A stretch of DNA of 64,000 nucleotides from positions 1 through 64,000 of the forward strand of contig JACOST010000024.1 of NCBI GenBank assembly GCA_016178705.1, in the 5' to 3' direction. The stretch comes from Deltaproteobacteria bacterium. GTDB taxonomy: Bacteria; Desulfobacterota; Binatia; HRBIN30; JACQVA1. Within the stretch, counting starts at the first letter, position 1. Each line of letters starts with the position of its first letter. Made by a program: the position numbers and the translations under genes. This document shows positions 17,857 to 26,024 of this stretch, piece by piece. The notes under the pieces were generated by a model. It was not told the origin of the DNA, searched no databases, and worked only from the letters and a program-made list of their open reading frames with translations.

Positions 17857-18748
17857 CGGAGACGTTGACTGCACGTTGCAGCGCCCCGCCCAGCCACTTC
17901 GCTCCACGGACCGCGGCCACCAACGCGAGGTCGAGCATGCTCGCGACTGCCAGCACGCAGAATGCGCCGAGGCCGTGGTATCGGCGTGCATAGGTGAGCA
18001 GATCCTGAACAGTGAGCCAGCGCAGCCACAGCCGCGGTGCCTTGCGCGTGCTGGTCGAGCCGTGATGGCACACACGCGTCACCGGACAGTATTGGACACG
18101 CCAGCCGGCCGCCCACAGGCGATGACAGATATCGTCCTCGGTGAAGTAGAGACGGTAGCGCTCGTCGTACCAACCGATGCTCTCGATCGTGGACCGGCGC
18201 GCGAACATGCATGCGTCCGAGATCACGTCGACGTCTATCGTCTGAGTCGGACTCTTCGTCGCCGCGGGCACGCGGCGTTCGCCCCACCATAGCCACGGCT
18301 GCAGCGAACCGAGCAGATGAAAGAACCCGCGCCGACTCCACCAGTGCGGCACCTCGGTTGTGCCATCGGCGGCATCGCCGACGATGGTGCAGATCGCCGC
18401 GCCCACGTCGGGTCGCGCACGTAGCTCGGCAACCATCGTCGGCGCAGTGTCGGGTTCGAGGACGGTATCGGGATTCAGCACCAGTACGAACTCGCCGCGC
18501 GCGGCGCGCAGGGCTTGATTGTTCGCCGGCGCGAAGAACACATTGCTCGGATTGCGAATCACGCGACAGAACGGAAACGCTTCGGCCCGCAACGCGCTGT
18601 CATCGCGCGAGGCGTTGTCGACGACGATCGCTTCGACCGCAATCCCGCGCTGGCGTCCGACCGACTCGAGACACTCGGCGATGGTATCCCCCGAATTGAA
18701 GGTGACGATGCATACGGACAGCGTCGGCGCCAGGTCGGCCATTGTCAT
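17843..18748 (-). CDS. Glycosyltransferase, GT2 family (rhamnosyltransferase-like)
   Basis: A 301-residue GT-A enzyme. The N-terminus TLSVCIVTFNSGDTIAECLES is the nucleotide-binding strand. VDNASRDDS, NPSNVFFAPANNQALRAA and LVLNPDTVLEPD (DxD-like) follow, then the acceptor part with ISDACMFARRSTIESIGWYDERYRLYFTEDDICHRL. This arrangement matches rhamnosyltransferase-type GT2 proteins. A C-terminal hydrophobic stretch (GAFCVLAVASMLDLALVAAV) suggests membrane contact. ATGA overlap with the membrane protein upstream. Confidence 0.87.
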   Translation of the reverse strand: MTMADLAPTLSVCIVTFNSGDTIAECLESVGRQRGIAVEAIVVDNASRDDSALRAEAFPFCRVIRNPSNVFFAPANNQALRAARGEFVLVLNPDTVLEPDTAPTMVAELRARPDVGAAICTIVGDAADGTTEVPHWWSRRGFFHLLGSLQPWLWWGERRVPAATKSPTQTIDVDVISDACMFARRSTIESIGWYDERYRLYFTEDDICHRLWAAGWRVQYCPVTRVCHHGSTSTRKAPRLWLRWLTVQDLLTYARRYHGLGAFCVLAVASMLDLALVAAVRGAKWLGGALQRAVNVSDAAA

Positions 18749-20235
18749 GCGCCGCTACTCGCGGCGCGCGAGAACCTGTACTGCCGCTCGATCATCGCCA
18801 TCAGGAGCGTTGTCACCATCACATACGGCGCGTATGCGAACGACAGCGAACTGAGACTGAGAAATTGCACGGTGAAGCACACGTGGCAGCCGGCCAGCGC
18901 CGGACCGAGCGTGCGGCCATTGTGATCGCGCGCGCGCGTCGCCAGCCACCAGCCGCGACGCACTACCAACCAAGTGAACCACGCCACCGCGATCATCCCC
19001 ACTCCGCCGAGTTCGGCGAGCACTGTCGCGACCCCGTTCTCGCCGCCGAGCAGTGTGAACTCGCCGGCGGGTGCTTCGGCGGCCATGGCCAGATCGATTG
19101 CATGCGCCTGGGTCGTGACGAAGCCGAGTCCCCAGATGAATGTGAGCGGATCGTCGGTCATCAGACCCACACGCGAGGTCAAGATGTCGACGCGTTGACC
19201 GAAAGTGCCGCCGACCTCGCTGAGATCGGCGAACGTGGAGGTGAAGCGATCGCCAAACACCTTCAACGCATCGCCGAGGTCGCGGCTGGCGACCTGGGCT
19301 TCGAACACGCTCAGCACCGCCAGCGCCACGCCAGCGCCGAAGGCGAGTTGGGCCGCGCGCCAGCGCGGGAACTGCCGGCCGCGACGCATCGCCCACCACA
19401 GCCACGCCGAACCGACGATCACCGCGAGCCAGCCGTTGCGCGACAGATCGACGAGAATCCCGACCGCGGTCACACCGAGTACGGCGGTGGTCCATCCGCG
19501 TGCGCGCCCACCAGCCGCGAGCGTGCGCGCCAGCGCGTCGAAGAACGCCAGGATGATGAGCGGAAACGCCGGCGAGTACGGCCGCGTGAATTCCTCCGCG
19601 GTGGGAAACAGTCCCGTCACCATGCCGCCCGACAACCACTCGGAGCCGGTGAAGAACACGCCGATGACAACCAGCGCCGCCGCGGCGCCGGCGGCCTGAC
19701 AGCCGCGCATCACCAGTTGCAGCCGCCGCGGGTCGGTCAACACGTAGAAGGCGACGAAGAACGTTCCATAGAAGAGGTAGCGACGGCCGGCGCGAAAGCC
19801 GAGACCGAGCGGCACACCATCGCGGAGATTCGGCACGACGATGTTGAACAGCGCGAGCGCGATGATCAGCGCCACTGGCCACACGAACGGCGACCGCAAA
19901 CGCGCGATGCGGAAGCGGCCGGTGGCGAGATCTTCGAGAAATGGGATCGCCAGCAACACGAACGCCAGGTCACTGACTTTGAAGAGCCCGGGGATACTGA
20001 ACAGCTCAGGGTCGATGAGGCCGAGAAAATTCGTCTGGGCAAGAATCGCGAAGCCGAGCGCGAATTCCGGGCTGAGACAGATCGCGGCGAGCACGACGAG
20101 AAACAGGAGTAACAAGATCGCCGACCAGGTGCTGAAGCGGCCGACGATTCCGCCGACGATCACCGCCGCACCAATCGCCAGTGCGGCGTGTGTCAGCAGC
20201 CGCCGCCGCGGCATCACTGGTTCGAGGATCGTCAT
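18745..20235 (-). CDS. O-antigen ligase/polymerase-family membrane protein (Wzy-like)
   Basis: A 496-residue multi-spanning protein with about ten to twelve hydrophobic helices, beginning THAALAIGAAVIVGGIVGRF. The large periplasmic-loop region and the LVDLSRNGWLAVIVGSAW segment, with an Arg-Asn-Gly at a helix start, resemble the Wzy_C/O-antigen ligase fold. It is a candidate polymerase or ligase of the repeat unit in the inner membrane. A second ligase-like protein with TPRs is encoded at 32931-36019, so roles may be divided. ATG 20235 gives an ATGA overlap with the methyltransferase; the longer start at 20349 is inside it. Confidence 0.8.
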   Translation of the reverse strand: MTILEPVMPRRRLLTHAALAIGAAVIVGGIVGRFSTWSAILLLLFLVVLAAICLSPEFALGFAILAQTNFLGLIDPELFSIPGLFKVSDLAFVLLAIPFLEDLATGRFRIARLRSPFVWPVALIIALALFNIVVPNLRDGVPLGLGFRAGRRYLFYGTFFVAFYVLTDPRRLQLVMRGCQAAGAAAALVVIGVFFTGSEWLSGGMVTGLFPTAEEFTRPYSPAFPLIILAFFDALARTLAAGGRARGWTTAVLGVTAVGILVDLSRNGWLAVIVGSAWLWWAMRRGRQFPRWRAAQLAFGAGVALAVLSVFEAQVASRDLGDALKVFGDRFTSTFADLSEVGGTFGQRVDILTSRVGLMTDDPLTFIWGLGFVTTQAHAIDLAMAAEAPAGEFTLLGGENGVATVLAELGGVGMIAVAWFTWLVVRRGWWLATRARDHNGRTLGPALAGCHVCFTVQFLSLSSLSFAYAPYVMVTTLLMAMIERQYRFSRAASSGA

Positions 20236-21356
20236 GTCGCACCGATTCCGCGCGGTCGCCACACGCGCTTGAGCGCGCGCTGTGCCAGCGTGAGATTCAC
20301 TACCGGTTTCTGCACGCACGCGCCGCACACCAGCGCGGCAAAGCCCCAATCATCGAAGTGCGGATCCGGCACGTACACGCCGCCACAAATCGAGCAAGCC
20401 GAGGCGAGCGTCGGATACTCACGCTGCAAATGCTGCCAGTAGACACTTCCGATGCGCGCCGGGTTGTAGGCCGCGATGACATCGCCGGGCAGCGCCGCGC
20501 GGCAGCCTTCGCACAATCCGACGGCAACATCCGCACACGGTGCCGACGGCGTACCGCAAACGAAGCACGCCATCTGATGCGGCGTGGTTTTGATTCCCAC
20601 GGCGATCGCTAGTCCACCCCACCGACGCAGCCCCGTCTGTTCTGCGTGGTGCAACGCAGCGTACCAGCGCGGGCCGACACCGAGCGCCCACCCTGGATAG
20701 ATCAGATCGACAGCGCCGCAGAAGAGCAGCGTGAATCCCGCGCGCCGCAGCACGTCGCCGAGGGCAGCCGGCGCGAGCGGCTCTTCGTGCATCGTCTCAT
20801 CGGGCCGGCGCGCGCGCCCGATCAATGACGCGACCGCGCGCTTCGCGTGATGAACGTAGCCATCAAACGCGCACGCGCTCGGCACTTCGACGATTGCAAT
20901 CCCACCAGGTTGCAACACACGGTACGCCTCGCGGATCGCGCCGTCGGGACCTTCCGGAAAGTGCTCGACCACGCCGAGCGAGATGTAGCCGGCCAGCGAA
21001 TCGTCGCGATACGGCAACGCGCGCACGTCGGCCGCGTTGAACGCGCCGGAACCCACCGCCCGCGCACGCCGCGCCCAGCGCTTTGCCGCTTCCAGTGCGG
21101 GCAGCAACCGCTCGCAGCCAATCGCGCGCAGGCCAAGACCACGCAGATAGAAGACGTAGCGACCGAGCCCGCAGCCGGCTTCGACAATGGTGCCGTGGCG
21201 CGGCAGGAACTTCAGCAACACATGGCGCAGGCCGTAGAAGTCGGCCATCGCAATTTCGCTGTCGACACTGTGGCCGCGCCAGAATTCGTCCCACTCGGCA
21301 TCGGCCGGTGCGGCAACACCGCGCGGCTCCGCTCGATGCATCGCGGAGGAGGCCAT
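20232..21356 (-). CDS. SAM-dependent methyltransferase with C-terminal cysteine-rich (zinc-ribbon-like) domain
   Basis: 374 residues. The N-terminal half is a class I methyltransferase: IVEAGCGLGRYVFYLRGLGL (motif I), DVRALPYRDDSLAGYISLGVVEHFPEG (motif IV region) and AYRVLQPGGIAIVEVPS. The last ~110 residues hold four Cys-x2-Cys-type pairs (ACFVCG, LCEGC, ACSICGGVY, VCGACVQ) expected to bind two zinc ions. Such a tail is unusual for a sugar methyltransferase. The start at 21356 follows the aminotransferase stop by 2 bp. It may methylate the glycan or its terminal sugar as a chain stop. Confidence 0.82.
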   Translation of the reverse strand: MASSAMHRAEPRGVAAPADAEWDEFWRGHSVDSEIAMADFYGLRHVLLKFLPRHGTIVEAGCGLGRYVFYLRGLGLRAIGCERLLPALEAAKRWARRARAVGSGAFNAADVRALPYRDDSLAGYISLGVVEHFPEGPDGAIREAYRVLQPGGIAIVEVPSACAFDGYVHHAKRAVASLIGRARRPDETMHEEPLAPAALGDVLRRAGFTLLFCGAVDLIYPGWALGVGPRWYAALHHAEQTGLRRWGGLAIAVGIKTTPHQMACFVCGTPSAPCADVAVGLCEGCRAALPGDVIAAYNPARIGSVYWQHLQREYPTLASACSICGGVYVPDPHFDDWGFAALVCGACVQKPVVNLTLAQRALKRVWRPRGIGAT

Positions 21357-21358
21357 TT

Positions 21359-22480
21359 TCACACCTGACGACGGAAGTCGCGCACCGCCGCGATCACGCG
21401 ATCCTGGTCGGCGTCGGATAGATCGGGGAACAACGGCAAGGTCACCACTCGCAACCACACTTCCTCGGTAACCGGCAACGCCACGCGGTAGGGTTCGTAG
21501 AGACGGTAGAGATGGCTCGGCATGTAGTGCACGCCGGCGGCGATCTCACGCGCCCGCAGAAAATCGACCAGCCGATCCCGCCACGGCGCCCGCGCCACCT
21601 TGATCACATAGTTGTGCCACGAACTCTGCGCGTATGATTCCTCACGCGGCACTTCCACTCCATCGAGGTCCCGCAGCGCAGCGCTATAGCGTGCGGCGAG
21701 CGCCCGCCGGCGGCCGTTGGTGCGGTCGAGTTTGCGGAGCTGAACCAAGCCGATTGCCGCCGCGATATCGTTCATCTGATACTTCAACTCGACTTCAGTG
21801 ACGTCGTACTCCCAGTTGTAACCCCCACTGCTCGATCGCGCCCAGGTGTCGCGGCTGATGCCGAGCCAGGTCATGCGCCGCAGACGTTCGGCCACGGCCG
21901 CGTCGCTCAGGGTGATCATCCCGCCGTCGCCGGTGGCGACGTTCTTGATCGCTTGGAAGCTGAAGCAGCCGAACGCGCCGAGCGAGCCGAGTGGCCGCTC
22001 GCGGTAGCGCCCGCCGGTGGCGTGAGCGCAATCTTCGATGAGCGGGATGCCGCGGGCGCGGGTGATCTCCAACAACTCGTCGAGCCGGCAGGAGTGCCCG
22101 CCGTAGTGCATCGCGATCACCGCGCGCGTGCGCGGCGTGATGCGCTGGGCGACATCGTGCGGATCGACGTTGAGCGTGGTCGCCTCGATGTCGACAAACG
22201 CCGGCGTCGCTTTGGCCGCCAAGATCGCGTGATTGGTGGCAACGAAGGTCATCGCCGGGGTGATCACCTCGCCACCTTCGACACCGGCGGCGCGCAGCGT
22301 GAGATACAACGCCGAGGTGCATGAGTTGACCGCCACCGCGTGCGCGACATGAGTGAACGCCGCGAACTGTTCTTCGAACTGCTTGGTCTTCGGCCCGGTG
22401 CCGACCCAGCCGGTCGCGAATGGTTCGCGCAAGGCCTCGATCTCTTCGTGGTCGAACGACGGGCGGAAGACGGGAATCAT
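21359..22480 (-). CDS. DegT/DnrJ/EryC1/StrS sugar aminotransferase
   Basis: A 373-residue PLP aminotransferase. It has GWVGTGPKTKQFEEQFA, NSCTSALYLTLRAAGVEGG, and IEDCAHATGG with the PLP aspartate, and the Schiff-base lysine in FSFQAIKNVATGDGGM. The GTGPKT and HYGGHSC features resemble ArnB/WecE/PseC-type VioA-like enzymes, which act on 4-keto sugars. It differs from the WbpE-like enzyme at 5981-7150, so the repeat unit probably contains two different amino sugars. ATGA overlap with the flippase gene upstream. Confidence 0.87.
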   Translation of the reverse strand: MIPVFRPSFDHEEIEALREPFATGWVGTGPKTKQFEEQFAAFTHVAHAVAVNSCTSALYLTLRAAGVEGGEVITPAMTFVATNHAILAAKATPAFVDIEATTLNVDPHDVAQRITPRTRAVIAMHYGGHSCRLDELLEITRARGIPLIEDCAHATGGRYRERPLGSLGAFGCFSFQAIKNVATGDGGMITLSDAAVAERLRRMTWLGISRDTWARSSSGGYNWEYDVTEVELKYQMNDIAAAIGLVQLRKLDRTNGRRRALAARYSAALRDLDGVEVPREESYAQSSWHNYVIKVARAPWRDRLVDFLRAREIAAGVHYMPSHLYRLYEPYRVALPVTEEVWLRVVTLPLFPDLSDADQDRVIAAVRDFRRQV

Positions 22481-23799
22481 GCCGGCCTCGCCTGCGGCCA
22501 GAGTTGCCGCAATGGCGTCAGCACGATCGCCAGATCACTGCGGCGCGGCAGCAACGCATCGATCAATCGGCAACCGGACAAGCGCGTGAAGATCAGTAAA
22601 TTGACTGCAATCGCCACGCCGCGCCCGATCGAAACCGCCGCGGCGATGCCCGCCAATCCATAGCGCGGCGCGAGCAGCACACTCGCCACCAACCCAACCA
22701 CCAACGAGATCAGAGCCACGAGGCCGTTTAGCATGGGCCTTCCGGCTTGACCATAGAAGTAGCTCGTCGTCACATGCGCCAGCGCGTAGAGAACGACGCC
22801 GGGCAGCAGCCACAGCAACGGGACGACCGCGGGTTCGAAGGCGGCACCGAAGAGCAATCGAATCAGCGGCCGCGCCACCAGCGCGAGCACCAGCGCGAAC
22901 GCGGCGCTGCTCCACAAGCTGATGCGACACCCGACGCCGGCGAGGCGGGCTGCGTCGGCGCCGGTCGCCGTCGCCATTCGCGGCAATACACCGGTGCCGA
23001 TCGCCGACGGCAGATGGAAGAGCAAGTTCGTGATGCTGACCGCGACTGAATAGTAGCCAACTCCTTCCACGCCGCCGAAGAACGCCGCGACGTAGTTGTC
23101 GAAGCGCCAGTTGGCTTCACCAATCAGTTGCACGCACCACACCGCCAGACCAAATTCCAGCGAGGCGCGAAGCAACGCCGCGTTAGGCCCGCTCGACCGA
23201 TCACCGCGCGTCCACCGCCACGCGAGCGTAGATGCCACCACGTGCCCCAGCCACCACGCAGCCAGCGCAGCATGAACACCGCCGACGCTGAACACCAACA
23301 CCGCGGTCGCCACTGGAATCACCAGCCACAGGACCAGCCCCACCGAATTGTACTCACCGAAACGCCCTTCGCCTTGAAAAATCCCGGCGAGATTTTTCAT
23401 CAGCAGACCCGCCGGCACCGTCGCAATCACCCACACCATCGGTACCGCCGATACGTCCAAAGTACCGCTCAGCCACACCAGCGCGCCGAACAGCGCCATC
23501 ATCAGCGAACCGAGGACAGCGCACACTAGCGCGTTGCGGCGCAGCGCGGCGCGCGAGAACTCGCCTTTGCCGGCAACGCAGCCGTGGTACATCGGCACGC
23601 CCAAACCGCCGAACGTGATGGCGAGTCCACCGGTCAACGTGACCAGTGATACGATGCCCTTGCCCGCCGGTCCCAGCAGCCGTGCGATCAGCACCGCAGT
23701 GACCGTTCCCGCTGCGAGCTGCGCGATCTGCGAGGCGAAGGTGAGGAGCGCGGCGCTACTCACTGGCATTGGCTGCCGATCAGCTTCGAGGTCGTTCAT
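22477..23799 (-). CDS. Polysaccharide flippase (Wzx/MOP superfamily)
   Basis: A 440-residue membrane protein with about 12-14 hydrophobic helices. It starts with LLTFASQIAQLAAGTVTAVLIARLLGPAGKGIVSLVTL, which is diagnostic of polysaccharide-biosynthesis MOP transporters. It should flip lipid-linked repeat units to the periplasm. Start choice is open: ATG 23799 overlaps the upstream acyltransferase by 20 bp and ATG 23769 lies 10 bp after its stop. Neither has a clear Shine-Dalgarno. Confidence 0.87.
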   Translation of the reverse strand: MNDLEADRQPMPVSSAALLTFASQIAQLAAGTVTAVLIARLLGPAGKGIVSLVTLTGGLAITFGGLGVPMYHGCVAGKGEFSRAALRRNALVCAVLGSLMMALFGALVWLSGTLDVSAVPMVWVIATVPAGLLMKNLAGIFQGEGRFGEYNSVGLVLWLVIPVATAVLVFSVGGVHAALAAWWLGHVVASTLAWRWTRGDRSSGPNAALLRASLEFGLAVWCVQLIGEANWRFDNYVAAFFGGVEGVGYYSVAVSITNLLFHLPSAIGTGVLPRMATATGADAARLAGVGCRISLWSSAAFALVLALVARPLIRLLFGAAFEPAVVPLLWLLPGVVLYALAHVTTSYFYGQAGRPMLNGLVALISLVVGLVASVLLAPRYGLAGIAAAVSIGRGVAIAVNLLIFTRLSGCRLIDALLPRRSDLAIVLTPLRQLWPQARPA

Positions 23800-24391
23800 C
23801 GGACGGGTGCGCATCAATCTTCGCCGCCGGGACGCCAGCGACGACGGTTCCGGGTGCGACATCACGCACGACCACCGCGCCCGCGCCGACGATGGCCGCG
23901 GCACCGATCGTCACACCCGGCAGCACTGTCGCGCCCGCGCCGATGTATGCGCCAGCACCGATGCGCAGCCGCGCGGTGGTGCGCGGGTAGCGATCGCTCA
24001 CGGGACTGTGCCCGGCGTCGGTGTGGGTTAGCAGTATCGCTCGCATCGAAATCGTCACGCGATCTTCGATCACGATGGGAGCGCGCAAATCGAGAAACGT
24101 CTGCTTGCCAATGTGACTGTGCGCGCCGACGGTGAGATTGCGGAAGTCCGGGTCGGCGTTGTGGACGACGAGAAACATCTCGACATCCGTGTCGTCGCCG
24201 ATCAGCGCACCGAACGCGCGCAGCAGCGGAATCACCGAGCGCTTGGGCGCGCGGGCAAGGAGGCGGCAGACGCCGTTCATCCCTTCCAAGCCGAACAGTA
24301 CGCGGCCGTAGGCGCAGACGGCGGTATCGAACAGCTTACCCAGTTCACCTCGCATCGAGCCATTCCATATTTCGATTCGTTTCCCTTCCAT
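23780..24391 (-). CDS. Serine-acetyltransferase-like hexapeptide acyltransferase
   Basis: About 203 residues. The first ~95 are a helical extension, followed by hexapeptide repeats (VGAHSHIGKQTFLDL, IEDRVTISMRAILLTHTDAGHSP, IGAGAYIGAGATVLPGVTIG, VGAGAVVVRDVAPGTVVAGVPA). LTHTDAGHS is the expected active-site His region of maltose/galactoside-type acetyltransferases. It is the first gene of the minus-strand run and lies back to back with the plus-strand gene at 24410. ATG 24391 or 24355 are both possible starts; I see no strong Shine-Dalgarno at either. Confidence 0.8.
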   Translation of the reverse strand: MEGKRIEIWNGSMRGELGKLFDTAVCAYGRVLFGLEGMNGVCRLLARAPKRSVIPLLRAFGALIGDDTDVEMFLVVHNADPDFRNLTVGAHSHIGKQTFLDLRAPIVIEDRVTISMRAILLTHTDAGHSPVSDRYPRTTARLRIGAGAYIGAGATVLPGVTIGAAAIVGAGAVVVRDVAPGTVVAGVPAAKIDAHPSDERPRS

Positions 24392-24409
24392 AGCGCGGCG
24401 AGTATACGG
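24392..24409. promoter_or_regulatory. Divergent gene start region
   Basis: The minus-strand acyltransferase and the plus-strand membrane protein start within about 20-60 bp of each other, so any promoters must overlap the coding starts or lie inside the neighbouring genes. No clear -35/-10 pair was seen. Confidence 0.3.
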
Positions 24410-25942
24410 ATGCGCGGCCGGCTCATAAAGCCCGCTGACCAAATGATCGACCACCGCTCCCAACGCCCGTTCGCAAATGTCATTCTGAACGAAGCGAGGA
24501 ATCCCTCTTCGATCGCATGGTCACTGATCCTCGGGGTTCTCGGCACCACCATCGCTCTCATCTTCGCCCACGCCGCCGCCGGCTTGATCGACGACGATGC
24601 CTACATCTTCCTGCGCTACGCGGAACATCTCGCCAACGGCGACGGGCTCGCGTTCAACGTGGGAGAGCCGAGCGCTGGCGTCACGAGTGTGCTGTGGGTG
24701 GGTGTGCTCGCCGGGGTACGCTGGCTCACCGACGCCGACCTGATCGTCATCGCTCAAACCGTCGGCGCGGTGTGTTTCGGCGGCGCGCTGGCGATCATGA
24801 CCTGGACCGTCGAGGCCGATGGACAGGCGCCCGTCGCGCGTGTCGCCGGCGTAGTCGCCGCGCTCTCCCCTGTGTTCATTTGCCAAGCGATCAGCGGGAT
24901 GGAGGTTGCGCTGAACATGTTGTTGGTCGCGGCCGCGATCGCCGCAATCAGTCGCGCCGGCCTGTTGGCAAGCGTCACAACCGGGCTGGCGTATCTAACG
25001 CGCCCCGACAACCTCGTGCTCGCGCCGGTGCTGCTGGCATTGCGCCCGCGCCGGCGAGCCCTCGCAACGATCGGCGCGTGCGTGATCGTGTGCGCGCTGC
25101 CGTGGGCGCTCTACTGCCATCACGTCAGCGGTTCGTTCCTGCCGCCGACGCGGATTGGCAAGCTACTCGTATTTCTACCCGGCTGGTACGGGATCACGCT
25201 CGCCGAGTTCTCTGCGCTGCCGATCGTCGCACGGCTCGCATTCACGCTGCGCGCGTTGGAACGGGTGGCCTTGCTGTTCACCGAAGGCCAGGCGCGCGTC
25301 CTGGTTCCGTGGCTCCTGCTACTCCCGTTCGGTCTCGCGCACGTGAAGCGGGCCGTACGAGCGCCGCTGGTGTTGTTGGTTTTGTCGGCAATCGCCTACG
25401 CGCTGTTCTTCCCGCTGGTGAAGCTGCGGTACTTCGTCCATCTGTTGCCCTGGTTGATCCCAATTGCGCTCGCCGCGATCACTCGACTGACGCAGCGATC
25501 GCGGCGGGTGCTCTTTGTTTTGATTCTGTTCGCGCAAGTCGCGCTCTGCTGGCGTGCGCTGCCGCGCTATCGCGACTGGGTCACGTGCGAAGGCACGAAA
25601 ACGCGGGCCGGCAAATGGCTCGCCGAGCACACGGCACCCGACGCGCGGCTGGCGCTCGAACCGATCGGCGCGATCGGCTACTACAGCCATCGGTACATCG
25701 TCGACCTCGGCGGCCTCATCAGCGCCGATGTCTGGCCGGTGATCCGCAACGGTCCCGATTTCGATCCCAACGAGCTGCTCGCGTATCTAAGGATGCGCCA
25801 CGCCGACTACCTCATCGACGCCGTCGACGGCCCGTGGGCGGGGCGACTCCTGCGCGCCTTGCCTGACGCCCTTCATCTCGAAGCCACCATTCGCGGCCTC
25901 GAAGGCTGCGGCGCTGTCGGCGTGTACGCGGTGCAACGCTGA
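24410..25942 (+). CDS. Multi-spanning membrane glycosyltransferase-like protein
   Basis: About 510 residues with roughly ten hydrophobic helices from SLILGVLGTTIALIF onward. An early acidic motif IDDDAYIFLRYAEHLANGDGLAFNVGE sits at the first periplasmic loop. A DD-x-Y/F-I-x-x-R-Y pattern there is typical of polyprenyl-phosphate-dependent GT-C mannosyl/arabinofuranosyl-type transferases. The C-terminal ~120 residues (KWLAEHTAPDARLALEPIGAIGYYS) form the usual soluble tail. It probably adds a sugar from a polyprenyl-phosphate donor in the periplasm. Residues ~23-31 are encoded by a dispersed repeat (24478-24508), so the true start may be later; ATG 24410 and 24443 are the candidates. Confidence 0.75.
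   Translation: MRGRLIKPADQMIDHRSQRPFANVILNEARNPSSIAWSLILGVLGTTIALIFAHAAAGLIDDDAYIFLRYAEHLANGDGLAFNVGEPSAGVTSVLWVGVLAGVRWLTDADLIVIAQTVGAVCFGGALAIMTWTVEADGQAPVARVAGVVAALSPVFICQAISGMEVALNMLLVAAAIAAISRAGLLASVTTGLAYLTRPDNLVLAPVLLALRPRRRALATIGACVIVCALPWALYCHHVSGSFLPPTRIGKLLVFLPGWYGITLAEFSALPIVARLAFTLRALERVALLFTEGQARVLVPWLLLLPFGLAHVKRAVRAPLVLLVLSAIAYALFFPLVKLRYFVHLLPWLIPIALAAITRLTQRSRRVLFVLILFAQVALCWRALPRYRDWVTCEGTKTRAGKWLAEHTAPDARLALEPIGAIGYYSHRYIVDLGGLISADVWPVIRNGPDFDPNELLAYLRMRHADYLIDAVDGPWAGRLLRALPDALHLEATIRGLEGCGAVGVYAVQR
24478..24508. repeat. Dispersed repeat GTCATTCTGAACGAAGCGAG type
   Basis: Near-consensus copy of a short repeat that I recall from many unrelated bacterial genomes. It overlaps the 5' coding part of the membrane glycosyltransferase and is read in frame as VILNEARNPS. 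Confidence 0.6.
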
Positions 25943-26024
25943 GTCGAGAACCACCGGCGCCCTGTGCAAAGAACCGACTCGCCGCTTGACAACGCGGTGA
26001 TCGATCTGGAACACAAACACACTC

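Noticed and set aside
18742-20112. 456-codon plus-strand open frame
   Set aside because: Antisense to the Wzy-like membrane protein; charged, repetitive composition without a fold.
13839-24391. Exosortase/PEP-CTERM locus
   Set aside because: AsnB-, FemAB- and Wzc-like genes are shared with such loci, but no exosortase or PEP-CTERM-like sorting motif was found in the window.
25986-26014. Sigma-70 promoter ahead of the cyclase gene
   Set aside because: TTGACA is perfect, but at the right spacing the -10 region (GAACAC) matches poorly, so it is not called.
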